Assembly (NCBI RefSeq): GCF_002917925.1
Contig: NZ_PPFE01000008.1
Span: 62,001 to 126,000 of the forward strand
Length of the DNA stretch: 64,000 nt
Direction of reading: 5' to 3'
From: Roseovarius confluentis
GTDB taxonomy: Bacteria > Pseudomonadota > Alphaproteobacteria > Rhodobacterales > Rhodobacteraceae
Under the pieces are notes generated by a model. The model made no database searches. It worked only from the letters and a program-made list of their open reading frames with translations, and was not told the origin of the DNA. A program made the translations under genes and the position numbers. Every line of letters starts with the position of its first letter. Positions within the stretch are counted from its first letter, which is position 1. Shown here one piece after another: positions 1-7,771 of this stretch.

Positions 1-269
1 AGATCGCCGGCATCGTCGGCTTCTCGGGCCGCCTGCTACAGCCCGAACTCCTCGCCGACGAGGTCGTTAGCCGTCCGCCGGTACTGCTGGTTCACGGCGA
101 CGCCGATGACGTCGTCCCGCCGCAGTCGCTTCCCGAAGCCGCCGAGGCGCTGCAATCGGCCGGCTGGAAAGAGGTCTATGCACACGTGATGAAAGGCACC
201 GCCCACGGCATCGCTCCCGACGGCTTGTCCGTCGCGCTCGCCTTCCTGCGCGACAAGCTTAGCCTTTGA
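1..269 (+). CDS. alpha/beta hydrolase (carboxylesterase/phospholipase type), 3' end only
   Basis: The gene runs in from the left edge; the frame starts at base 3 and gives 88 residues before the TGA. The visible part has the late half of an alpha/beta hydrolase: a GFSGRLL stretch, then PVLLVHGDADDVVP, which carries the acid residue of the triad, and a C-terminal HGI with the catalytic His. This order fits the phospholipase/carboxylesterase (EstB/YpfH-like) family, which hydrolyses short-chain esters in the cytoplasm. The nucleophile Ser lies outside the window, so the substrate cannot be judged. Confidence 0.75.
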   Translation, partial: IAGIVGFSGRLLQPELLADEVVSRPPVLLVHGDADDVVPPQSLPEAAEALQSAGWKEVYAHVMKGTAHGIAPDGLSVALAFLRDKLSL

Positions 270-568
270 ACCAAAGGTGGTTCCGCCAATTCCCGCGTAG
301 GGTGGGTGAAAACCCACGCGCCCCCCGGTCACTTCACCGGGCATGCGTTCGCCGCCCACATGCCGAGGCCCGGCCCGGTATGATGCGCCACCGGCACGGC
401 GAAATGCCGCGGCAATACTGCGGGTGCGTCCCTACCCAGCCAATGATCCCCCTGTCGCCAGCAGGAACATAAGGTTAACGATAGGCTCCATACCTTTCCC
501 CGTGGTCTCAAGCCCGTCACGGACGCCAGGCGGGCCGACCCATTTTGAGGCGCGATTGCGGTCAGTGC
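270..568. other. intergenic region between esterase and DKNYY-like gene
   Basis: About 300 bases without a convincing gene. It contains hairpin repeat copy 1 at 295-323. Short open frames here have no recognisable protein features and overlap each other. No clear sigma70-type promoter stands out before the start at 569. Confidence 0.5.
295..323. repeat. hairpin repeat, copy 1 (GTGGGT-GAAA-ACCCAC)
   Basis: A 29-bp element beginning GCGTAGGGTGGGT. Its core is a 6-bp stem (302-307 with 312-317) closed by a GAAA loop. A second copy lies at 2582-2610 with the same outer bases. The stem differs by a compensated pair (T-A here, C-G there), so the fold seems conserved rather than just the sequence. 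It resembles short dispersed REP-like palindromes of proteobacteria. Confidence 0.7.
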
Positions 569-2587
569 ATGGAAATCGACACCACGAAATTTGATATCCT
601 GTCCCAAGGCTACGTGCGCGACGCCGACACGATCTACCTCGTCATGGCTCGCAAGCTAAAGCCCATCAAGTCCGCCGACGCCGACAGCTTTGCCGCCCTT
701 GGCACTTCTCATGGCCGGGACGCCACCACCGGCTATTTCCGCGACAAGCGGATGCGACTGGCAAAGGGCAGGGGGCCTGCGGACCTGCGCCCACTGGGCC
801 ATGTCTACGCCACCGACGGCACGCAGCTTTATTTCACCACCCAAAAGGTGCCGCCCCCCGACGGCATTGACTTGTCCGGGCCAGGCCTGCGCCTGCGCTG
901 GTTCGACGAGAACGAGGTGAACATGCCCCATGTCGCGCTGACCGACGGGGCAGGGGTCTGGATGTCGCTGACGACCGGCCCTGATCGTTGGGTCCGCCTC
1001 GACGGCGCGGATTTCGACACGCTGGCACCCCTGGGCGAGGACGTGACGCTGCCCTGGTGCGCGCCCTATTTCCGCGATGTGTCACGCGTCTGGTACCGGG
1101 GCTTGCGGCTGCCCGATGCGTCCCCCGATGCGGTCCGGGTCTGCGGCGCCCCGATGCTGACCGATGGCACCCGTGCCTGGGTCGGCGCCCGGCTGTTGGA
1201 CGCGCCTGCCACCGGCCTCGCCTATATCGACCGATATCATCTGCGCGAAGACGCCGGTTCTGACGGTGTCCTTCTACATCACGGCGACCGCGTCGCTTTT
1301 CACGCCGAGGCGGACATGACCCGCACGCTCGCCACCGCACGCTCCGCGACCGAACGCGCCGACCTCACGCAGATCCTGCGCGATCTCTTCACCACCATGG
1401 CCACGCTCTTTGCGCATTACCCGCCTCTTGTCAGCCGGGTCGGCAAGGCGCTCTCGCACATGCAGGAAAACACACCCCCGGCGCCGGACCTGCCGGATTT
1501 CACCGCGAGGCTCACCACCGAGGGCCAGATCGCGCTCGATTTCGCGGACGGCACCACGCTCAGCCAGCCCGCGACCGCGTGGTACACGCTGGGCTGTCAC
1601 CTCTGGGCGCACACCACCGGGCGCCCCGCCGCCCTGCTGCCCTATCCGCCGCTCGGCACGATGCTTCCGCGCAGCACCGACGCCCAAACGCAGCTGATCA
1701 CGGCGCATAGCGCGGCTTTTCACGCCCTGATCGCCCGACTTTGGCAGGCAGGCCATACCGATGCGGCCCGCACGCTGGCGCATTTCACGCTCTGCCTCGC
1801 GCGTGATTATCGCGACCTGACCGAAGATGCCCTGCAACACCTCGCCGACCTGCCGCGCGACCTCATGTCTTCGCTGCACTACCGTCCCGCGCATTATCAC
1901 TTCGGCTCCACCACCAACCTTGCCGTCGCGCGCCTGATCGTCGCCGATGGCTGGCTCGATGCGCCGGATATACGCGACCGTATCGACGTCACCAGCACCC
2001 TGCACGGCGCGCTTCTGTCGACCAGCAAGACCGCGCTTTTCTTCAAGGTAATTCTGCACGCGGTGCAGAACCGCTTCACCGCCGAACCCGACGCTGCCGT
2101 TCGTGAACAGCTCGCCACGCTGCTCGACGCCTTCCTCGTCAAGGGACAGGTCGACGCCGAGGTGAACCGCGTGATGCACCACGCCGCCATGCTGCCCGTC
2201 ATTGAGTTCTGCATCGCCAACGCCATCAACACGGTCTTCAACCGTGCCCGCCTTGCCGAAACCCTCTGGGCGCTGAACCGCGACCCCGAGGCCGAGGCCA
2301 CAGCCGAAGCCCTCATCGCCGAGATCGGTGAGGATGCGCACCTGCCGGGCGTCTATGCCAACCGCCACATCTATCGCACGCCGCGCCTGTGGTTTCTGCG
2401 TGGCCGCGTCGACGCAAGCTGGCGCAAGGCTCCCGATCTCGATACCCACAAATCCCGCCTCGACACGCTCGAAGCGGAGTATTCCGCGCTTCTCGACCGC
2501 TACGGCAAAGACGCCGCGCAATGGCCCGAGATGCAGGACATCCGCGCCGCCATCGACCGGTATGCCGCGGGCATCCGCGCCGCGTAG
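569..2587 (+). CDS. hypothetical protein with DKNYY-like N-terminal repeats (672 aa)
   Basis: I do not recognise a characterised homologue. The first 100 residues or so contain repeated units of the form Y-(V/A)-(R/T)-D-...-(I/L)-Y-(L/F), as in GYVRDADTIYL and HVYATDGTQLYF, with an SADADSFAALG spacer; this pattern resembles DKNYY-family repeats. The rest looks mostly alpha-helical, without signal peptide or membrane segment. I chose ATG 569 (MEIDTTKF) over an in-frame TTG at 545 because the DKNYY-like part begins just after it. The TAG stop lies inside hairpin repeat copy 2. Function unknown; probably cytoplasmic. Confidence 0.75.
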   Translation: MEIDTTKFDILSQGYVRDADTIYLVMARKLKPIKSADADSFAALGTSHGRDATTGYFRDKRMRLAKGRGPADLRPLGHVYATDGTQLYFTTQKVPPPDGIDLSGPGLRLRWFDENEVNMPHVALTDGAGVWMSLTTGPDRWVRLDGADFDTLAPLGEDVTLPWCAPYFRDVSRVWYRGLRLPDASPDAVRVCGAPMLTDGTRAWVGARLLDAPATGLAYIDRYHLREDAGSDGVLLHHGDRVAFHAEADMTRTLATARSATERADLTQILRDLFTTMATLFAHYPPLVSRVGKALSHMQENTPPAPDLPDFTARLTTEGQIALDFADGTTLSQPATAWYTLGCHLWAHTTGRPAALLPYPPLGTMLPRSTDAQTQLITAHSAAFHALIARLWQAGHTDAARTLAHFTLCLARDYRDLTEDALQHLADLPRDLMSSLHYRPAHYHFGSTTNLAVARLIVADGWLDAPDIRDRIDVTSTLHGALLSTSKTALFFKVILHAVQNRFTAEPDAAVREQLATLLDAFLVKGQVDAEVNRVMHHAAMLPVIEFCIANAINTVFNRARLAETLWALNRDPEAEATAEALIAEIGEDAHLPGVYANRHIYRTPRLWFLRGRVDASWRKAPDLDTHKSRLDTLEAEYSALLDRYGKDAAQWPEMQDIRAAIDRYAAGIRAA

Positions 2588-2610
2588 GGTGGGCGAAAGC
2601 CCACGCGCCC
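2582..2610. repeat. hairpin repeat, copy 2 (GTGGGC-GAAA-GCCCAC)
   Basis: The stem is 2589-2594 with 2599-2604, closed by GAAA. It matches copy 1 (295-323) except for the compensated base pair next to the loop. It overlaps the stop codon of the preceding gene (2585-2587), so its insertion may have supplied the present C-terminus of that protein. It lies just before the convergent MBL-fold gene and may also act as a transcription stop. Confidence 0.7.
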
Positions 2611-2616
2611 GGATCG

Positions 2617-3522
2617 CTAGAACTTGTTCGCCGGGATCTTGAAGTAGCTCTTTCCGTCTTCCTCCGGCTCGGGCAAGCGCCCACCGCGCAGGTTCACCTG
2701 CAACGCCGCCAGCATCCGGTCGGGCAGGGCCAGCGTCGCATCCCGCTTCTCGCGTCGCGCCACGTACTCGGCCTTGCTTGCGCCGTCCTTCAGGTGGATA
2801 TTCTCGCGTTTCTGCTGGCCCACCGTGCTCTCCCACGCGGGCTCTTCTCGCGTATCGGTGCCGTAATCGTGTCCGATGAAGACACGCGTGTCGTCCGGAT
2901 GCTCCAGTATGCGCATGATGCTGTCATAAAGCTCCGCCGCCGTCCCGCCGGGGAAATCCGCGCGCGACGTACCGGCATCCGGCATCATCAGCGTGTCATG
3001 GGCAAAGATCGCGTCGCCCACCACGTAGGTCACGGACCCCAGCGTATGGCCCGGCGACAACATAACCTCCACCTCCAGATTGCCGATCTTGAACGTGTCG
3101 CCCTCCGCGAACAGCCGGTCGAAATGCGGATCGACCGGAAAGGCGTGCGGCGCGTTGTAATAGCCGCGCCAAAGCTCCGCGATCTCGTGAACCTTTTCAC
3201 CGATGCCCGTGGGCGTGCCGGTCTGCTCCTTCAGCCACGCCCCCGCCATCAGGTGATCCGCATGCGGATGCGTATCGAGGATCCACTCCAGTTCCAGCCC
3301 GCGCTCCGCGATGACGTCCAGCGCCCATTGCGCGGGCGCGAACCCGGTGGCGAAGGATTTGGGGTCCAGCGTCTGCACCACGTCGATCAGCGCCGCTTTC
3401 CGGGTCTCGGGGCAGATGCAGATATACTGGCAACTGCCTGTATCTTCGTCATAAAACCCGATCACCTCGGGGCTTCCCGCGCCGGTCGAGGCCGAAGTTT
3501 TGCTCAGGATGTCGTCGCGCAT
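2617..3522 (-). CDS. MBL-fold metallohydrolase, ETHE1/Blh-like (301 aa)
   Basis: A metallo-beta-lactamase fold protein with the metal motif THPHADH at residues 84-90, a further His in SPGHT (159) and a C-terminal GHDYG His (218). The PDAGTSRADFPGG stretch is typical of the persulfide dioxygenase/glyoxalase II branch (ETHE1, Blh). Such enzymes oxidise glutathione persulfide or related thiols in the cytoplasm. It is the last gene of a minus-strand operon with a second MBL protein, two YeeE/YedE membrane proteins and a DUF2892 protein, a context that supports sulfane-sulfur handling. Whether it is a true dioxygenase cannot be told from the sequence. Confidence 0.88.
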   Translation of the reverse strand: MRDDILSKTSASTGAGSPEVIGFYDEDTGSCQYICICPETRKAALIDVVQTLDPKSFATGFAPAQWALDVIAERGLELEWILDTHPHADHLMAGAWLKEQTGTPTGIGEKVHEIAELWRGYYNAPHAFPVDPHFDRLFAEGDTFKIGNLEVEVMLSPGHTLGSVTYVVGDAIFAHDTLMMPDAGTSRADFPGGTAAELYDSIMRILEHPDDTRVFIGHDYGTDTREEPAWESTVGQQKRENIHLKDGASKAEYVARREKRDATLALPDRMLAALQVNLRGGRLPEPEEDGKSYFKIPANKF

Positions 3523-3557
3523 GCGATCCCTCCGAATGCTTTTGAATGTGCGGTGCC

Positions 3558-4442
3558 TTACAGCCCGTTAACCGGCACCTTCAGCACCGGGTTCCCGTCC
3601 TTGTCCGTCGGCACCTTGCCGGCCCGCATGTTCACCTGCAGCGACGGGATGATCAGCTTGGGCATCGCCAGGGTCGCGTCCCGCTCGGTGCGGAACTTGA
3701 CGAACTCCTCGCGGCTCTTGCCGCCGCCGACGTGGATGTTGTGCGCTTTCTCGTCGCCGACACTGGTCTCCCACGCGATATCCCGGCCATTCGGTCCGTA
3801 GTCGTGACACATGAACAGGCGCATGGCGTCGGGCAGGGCCAGCACCTTCTGGATGCTGTCGTAAAGCTGCCCCGCATCCCCGCCCGGAAAATCCGCCCGG
3901 GCCGAGCCACCGTCGGGCATGAACAGAGTATCCCCCACGAACGCCGCGTCGCCCATCACATGCACCATGCAGGCCGGCGTGTGGCCCGGCGTGTACATGG
4001 CGAAACATTCCATCTCGCCCACGCGGTAGGTATCGCCGTCCTCGAACAGCGCGTCGAACTGCGACCCGTCGCGCTGAAACTCCGTGCCTTCGTTAAACAC
4101 CTTGCCGAACGTGTCCTGCACGACCATGATCTTCGACCCGATCCCGATCTTGCCACCCAGCTTCTCCTGGATATAGGGCGCGGCGGACAGGTGGTCGGCA
4201 TGGACATGCGTCTCGATGATCCATTCCAGCCGCAGGCCCTGCTCCTCGACCTGCCGGATCAGTTCGTCGGCATGGTCATAGGTGATCCGCCCGGCGGCAT
4301 AGTCGATATCCATCACGCTGTCGACGATGGCACAGGCGTTACTGGCGGGGTCCTTCACGATATAGCTGATCGTGTTGGTGGCCTCATCGAAGAACCCCTG
4401 CACCTGCGGGTGAACACTCATATTCACGGGATAATCGGTCAT
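3558..4442 (-). CDS. MBL-fold metallohydrolase, ETHE1/Blh-like, second copy (294 aa)
   Basis: Paralogue of the neighbour at 2617-3522, sharing the same order of motifs: THVHADH at 78-84, TPGHT (His154), MPDGGSARADFPGG and CHDYG (His213). It is expected to be a mononuclear iron or zinc enzyme acting on persulfides. It lies 35 bp upstream of its paralogue and 12 bp downstream of a YeeE/YedE gene on the same strand, so all are likely co-transcribed. The two copies are clearly diverged, which suggests different substrates rather than a recent duplication. Confidence 0.88.
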   Translation of the reverse strand: MTDYPVNMSVHPQVQGFFDEATNTISYIVKDPASNACAIVDSVMDIDYAAGRITYDHADELIRQVEEQGLRLEWIIETHVHADHLSAAPYIQEKLGGKIGIGSKIMVVQDTFGKVFNEGTEFQRDGSQFDALFEDGDTYRVGEMECFAMYTPGHTPACMVHVMGDAAFVGDTLFMPDGGSARADFPGGDAGQLYDSIQKVLALPDAMRLFMCHDYGPNGRDIAWETSVGDEKAHNIHVGGGKSREEFVKFRTERDATLAMPKLIIPSLQVNMRAGKVPTDKDGNPVLKVPVNGL

Positions 4443-4454
4443 GTCATGCCTCCT

Positions 4455-4892
4455 TTACGCCTCGGCCTTTCGTGGGAACAGCGGCAGCCCCTTGGCCAGT
4501 CGCGCCAGCGCCAGCCCGACACCCACCGCGGCCAGAAACAGGATAACCTCCCAGCGGCCCGTGCCAAGCGCCGGAATGGCCGCACCAGGGCAGAACCCCG
4601 CGATCCCCCAGCCGATCCCGAACAGGGCCGATCCTCCCACTAGTCTGCTGTCGATCACCGTCGAGCCGGGCACCTGGAACCCCCCGGCGAAAAGCGGCGC
4701 GGACCGCCGCCAGACCAGCCGATACCCGACAAAGGTCACCATGACGGCGCCCCCCATCACGAAGATCAGGCTCGCATCCCAAGTCCCTGCGATGTCCAGA
4801 AAATTCAGGACCTTCGCCGGGTTGATCATCCCCGACAGCGTGATCCCTGCGCCGAACACCATGCCCGTCAGCACCGCGAACAAAAGCTTCAT
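4455..4892 (-). CDS. YeeE/YedE family membrane protein (PmpB-like, 145 aa)
   Basis: A small inner-membrane protein with about four hydrophobic segments. The repeated half-motif GMINPAKVLNFLD and the GFCPGAA motif carry the conserved Cys proposed to relay sulfur across the membrane in YeeE/YedE (thiosulfate or sulfane sulfur) transporters. It is half the length of full YeeE and is paired with a second half-size protein immediately upstream (4896), the PmpA/PmpB arrangement. Only 3 bp separate the two genes, so translational coupling is likely. Confidence 0.87.
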   Translation of the reverse strand: MKLLFAVLTGMVFGAGITLSGMINPAKVLNFLDIAGTWDASLIFVMGGAVMVTFVGYRLVWRRSAPLFAGGFQVPGSTVIDSRLVGGSALFGIGWGIAGFCPGAAIPALGTGRWEVILFLAAVGVGLALARLAKGLPLFPRKAEA

Positions 4893-4895
4893 CGC

Positions 4896-5327
4896 TCAGC
4901 CTCCCACCACATGACGGATGATGAACACCGTGATCGCCGCCGTGCCCATGAAGACCGGCACCGCCACGATCGAGCGCCGCGACAACCGCGACAGCCCGCA
5001 GACGCCATGCCCCGAAGTACAGCCCGACCCGAGGCTCGCGCCGAATCCCACGACGATTCCTCCGATCACGATCATTGCCGGACTGACTGGCACGTCGATC
5101 TGCGGCCAGCGCCCGGTCGTCAGAAACATCAGCCCGGGCACCAGCACCATGCCCAGGATCAGCGCCGCGCGCCACGACAGCTCTTCGCGCCCTTCGGCAA
5201 AGACGACCCCCGACAGGATGCCGGTCGCGCCGAAAATGCGCCCCAGTCCCAGCATCAGCAGTACCGCCGCCAGCCCAATGAGTGCCCCGCCGCCCAGCGA
5301 CGCGAATGGTGTAAACGCCGTCTCCAT
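4896..5327 (-). CDS. YeeE/YedE family membrane protein (PmpA-like, 143 aa)
   Basis: The partner half of the split YeeE/YedE transporter. It has four or so hydrophobic helices and the motif GSGCTSGHGVCGLSRLSRRS, which is diagnostic for this family and holds two Cys. The likely role is uptake of a reduced sulfur species for the MBL enzymes encoded downstream. It sits 3 bp from both the downstream PmpB-like gene and the upstream DUF2892 gene, consistent with one tight transcription unit. Confidence 0.88.
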   Translation of the reverse strand: METAFTPFASLGGGALIGLAAVLLMLGLGRIFGATGILSGVVFAEGREELSWRAALILGMVLVPGLMFLTTGRWPQIDVPVSPAMIVIGGIVVGFGASLGSGCTSGHGVCGLSRLSRRSIVAVPVFMGTAAITVFIIRHVVGG

Positions 5328-5330
5328 GAT

Positions 5331-5543
5331 TTACCGCGCGCAGGTCCGGACGCCGAGGATGGAATAAACGGGGCAGACCCGCACCGCCGCGACGATCAGC
5401 ATCACGACGCCCACGAACGCGGCAAGATACCTCCAAACCGGGGCTTCGAACGCGGGCAACCCGCTGAAAAACGCAAGATACAGCAGCACGACGCCCAGGG
5501 CGGCGCGCAGGATACGGTCGATGGTGCCGACATTGACAGTCAT
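5331..5543 (-). CDS. DUF2892 (YgaP transmembrane-type) membrane protein (70 aa)
   Basis: A short protein with two membrane segments (about residues 9-25 and 38-56) and the sequence VNVGTIDRILRAALG, as in DUF2892, the membrane module of YgaP-type rhodaneses. It ends in CPVYSILGVRTC, with two Cys. The start is ATG 5543 because a GGAGGA ribosome-binding site lies 4-5 bases upstream; upstream in-frame starts lack one. It is the first gene of the sulfur operon, so the promoter should lie between here and about 5620, where a GTGAC palindrome is found. Confidence 0.85.
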   Translation of the reverse strand: MTVNVGTIDRILRAALGVVLLYLAFFSGLPAFEAPVWRYLAAFVGVVMLIVAAVRVCPVYSILGVRTCAR

Positions 5544-5599
5544 GGTGTCCTCCATGGAAAGTATGCCCCGATCCTGCACCTCGGACCTTGCTCATGTCA

Positions 5600-5612
5600 G
5601 TGACATTGTCAC
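5600..5612. promoter_or_regulatory. GTGACATTGTCAC palindrome before the sulfur operon
   Basis: A perfect 6-1-6 inverted repeat 57 bp upstream of the DUF2892 start. The same 13-mer with one central change (GTGACTTTGTCAC) lies just before the Crp/Fnr-type regulator at 7772-8455, and both are followed by C. This suggests a shared operator for that regulator. The half-site spacing (TGA-N5-TCA) is one base shorter than the classical CRP/FNR spacing, which leaves the identity of the binding protein open. Confidence 0.6.
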
Positions 5613-5697
5613 CCAGCCTGCACAATTCGGTCCGAAGACAGGGCGACTTTCATGATCAAACCGGACACGCGCACGCCTCCGGGCCACACAGCAAAAC

Positions 5698-5719
5698 AGC
5701 CGCCGGTTCCCCGGCGGCT
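5698..5719 (-). terminator. rho-independent-like terminator of the GN-rich protein gene
   Basis: A perfect 9-bp stem (AGCCGCCGG, 5698-5706, with 5711-5719) and a 4-base loop. Read on the minus strand it is followed by TGTTTTGC, a short T tract. It lies 33 bp beyond the stop of the minus-strand gene at 5752-6861 and separates that gene from the sulfur operon. Confidence 0.65.
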
Positions 5720-5751
5720 GCGTCTTCAATCATGGATATCGCCACTTGGCC

Positions 5752-6861
5752 TCAAAGAACGGCGCGTGCGACGCGCAGCAGTTGCAGCAACTCGTAATTC
5801 TCGTTGTTCATCTGCACCACTTGACCGTTTACCACGGCATAGTTCCGGTCGTTCCCAAGCTGTGGCAGGCGGTACAGGTCGATCAGTTCGCGCTGCGTCA
5901 ACGCCGCCGTCGGTGAAACCGGCACGCCCCCGGTCACGTCGGTCACCTGCGCCAACTGGTTCACCAGCATGAACGAGCGGTAATCGTCATCGCCCAGCAG
6001 AACCGGCATCCCGTCGATCAGCGCATAGCGCTGGCCGCGCGGCGCGGGGTCAAGGCCGTAGAGGCGTGCAATCTCGTCCGATCGCAGCAGCAGGTAGCCG
6101 GGGTCGGGCTCCACGTCGTACCCGCGGCCCAGCCAATCGTCGCGGCGGTCGATCCAGATACGGTCATAACGGTCCCGGTCATAAGACACCCATTCGTCGT
6201 ACCCGATGCCGTCCCGCGCCAGGCCCGGCGGCACGCAGGGCGGGTTTTTCTTGGCCAGCCCCGGCGGGCAGTTGGCATAGGTCACCAGCTCGTTACCGGG
6301 GATGTTCGACACCGCCATGTCCGGCGTCAACAGCGCAAGGCCCGCGCCGGTCAGGATCCGCGTCATGTCACGTCCGTCCGGGGCAGGGGCCTGGAAAATG
6401 CGCTCCACGACGTTTTCGCGCTCTGCCGTGGTAAAGACCTTGCGAGCCTTGTCGGGCTTACCGTTGGCCTTCGCCGCGCGTTCCGCACCGTTGCCGTTGG
6501 AATTGCCCTTCGGTTGGCTGTTGCCGGCCTTTTTGGCGTTCCCGTTGCCCTTGCCGGGATTGCCATTACCAGCCTGCTTATTCCCCTTGTCGGGCTTAGC
6601 CTTTGCATTGCCTTTGCCGGCGTTGGCATTCGCGTTGCCGGCATTGCCTTTGCCGGCATTGCCCTTGGCCTTTTTCTGTGCGTTGCCGCCGCCCTTGGCC
6701 TTGCCGTTGCCCTTGCCGCTGTTGCCCTGCGCCAGCCAGACCTGTGCGTCGGGCGCGGTACCAAGGCCCGTGGCCGTACCTGCCCCGTGTATCGGAGCGG
6801 CGGTCAGGGATGTCGAGGAAAGCGCAAGCGCCAATGCGCCGCCGATGAAGAAATTGGTCAT
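5752..6861 (-). CDS. secreted protein with long Gly/Asn/Lys-rich low-complexity region (about 369 aa)
   Basis: Signal peptide at residues 1-22 or so (hydrophobic, ending near TAA). Then, from about 45 to 140, a very basic region built from GN, GK and NAGKGN units, followed by a more ordered C-terminal half with NCPPGLAKKNPPCVPPGLA, two Cys with PPGLA repeats, and LYGLDP / LYRLP elements. Function is unknown; it is probably periplasmic or external and could bind anionic polymers. ATG 6861 fits an AGAGG site with 8-base spacing better than the ATG nine bases upstream. It carries its own terminator, so it appears monocistronic. Confidence 0.8.
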   Translation of the reverse strand: MTNFFIGGALALALSSTSLTAAPIHGAGTATGLGTAPDAQVWLAQGNSGKGNGKAKGGGNAQKKAKGNAGKGNAGNANANAGKGNAKAKPDKGNKQAGNGNPGKGNGNAKKAGNSQPKGNSNGNGAERAAKANGKPDKARKVFTTAERENVVERIFQAPAPDGRDMTRILTGAGLALLTPDMAVSNIPGNELVTYANCPPGLAKKNPPCVPPGLARDGIGYDEWVSYDRDRYDRIWIDRRDDWLGRGYDVEPDPGYLLLRSDEIARLYGLDPAPRGQRYALIDGMPVLLGDDDYRSFMLVNQLAQVTDVTGGVPVSPTAALTQRELIDLYRLPQLGNDRNYAVVNGQVVQMNNENYELLQLLRVARAVL

Positions 6862-7047
6862 GTCATGCACCTCTTGTTTCGCTGTCCAACGCCGGAATCA
6901 AGCGCCCCGTTCCATCGCTCTACTCGGCCGGACCTTGGACTGCATCGCGGTGGCACATCGTATCGCCGATATTGTCGTGCGCTTTCAGGTGCTTGGCTGC
7001 CAATTGGCGGAACGCCGCACGTTCCGGTCCAGCCCGGTCCACTGGAT

Positions 7048-7689
7048 TCAGACCCGCGCCCGGATCAGCAACCACAGGCACAGCGCACTCTCGGCGACCA
7101 TCGGCACCACGTAGGCGGGCTCAATCACGGCCATCCACTCAGGCGCCACAAGCCGCGCAAGGCTGCCTGCTCCGTAGACAACGCCGGACACCGCAATACC
7201 ACCCGCGATCACGTTCGGCACCGCCGACCGCCACAACAGGACGGACATGATCGCGCTGTTCACCGCGAACAGGATCAACCCGACATCATACCCGATCGCG
7301 TGCAGGTCGGTCATATGCACCGCGAGGCGCGGCGCATCGGCCAGCACCATCGGCACGCTGCCAAGCGCCATCAGGCTCGCGCCGATCAGCACCGCCTGTC
7401 CCAGGCGGAATACCATCGCGGCCAGAGCCAGCGAGGCCGAAATATGACGCAGCAGGCCAAAGAACACCAGCGCAAGCGCCACATCCGCCAGCAACATCAC
7501 GGTATCGGCCAACAAACTGAGCCGCAGTTGCGAAATACCGGCGCCGAGCGCCCGGACGACCTCTTCGGGCGATCCCGCAAGCAACGGACCACGCAGCATC
7601 AGCTCCGCGGTCAGCCCACAAAGGATGATTACGAGATACAGCGCCCCGGCAAGCCGGACGAGACGGGGGTCATCATGCGATGCCGCCAT
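7048..7689 (-). CDS. DUF4386 family membrane protein (213 aa)
   Basis: A polytopic membrane protein with about six hydrophobic helices. The opening LVRLAGALYLVIILCGLTAELMLRG and the central SLMALGSVPMVLAD...LHAIGYDVGLILFAVNS pattern match the DUF4386 family, whose function is not known. It stands between the secreted GN-rich protein and the Crp/Fnr gene on the same strand, with about 80 bp to the regulator, so it could be read through from the regulator promoter. Confidence 0.8.
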   Translation of the reverse strand: MAASHDDPRLVRLAGALYLVIILCGLTAELMLRGPLLAGSPEEVVRALGAGISQLRLSLLADTVMLLADVALALVFFGLLRHISASLALAAMVFRLGQAVLIGASLMALGSVPMVLADAPRLAVHMTDLHAIGYDVGLILFAVNSAIMSVLLWRSAVPNVIAGGIAVSGVVYGAGSLARLVAPEWMAVIEPAYVVPMVAESALCLWLLIRARV

Positions 7690-7771
7690 GCCAGCATCCT
7701 TTCATAAAAACGCGCGCGTTCCGGCGTCTATATCATAAAACTTGGCATCGGGACGGCGTGCGACTTGCACC

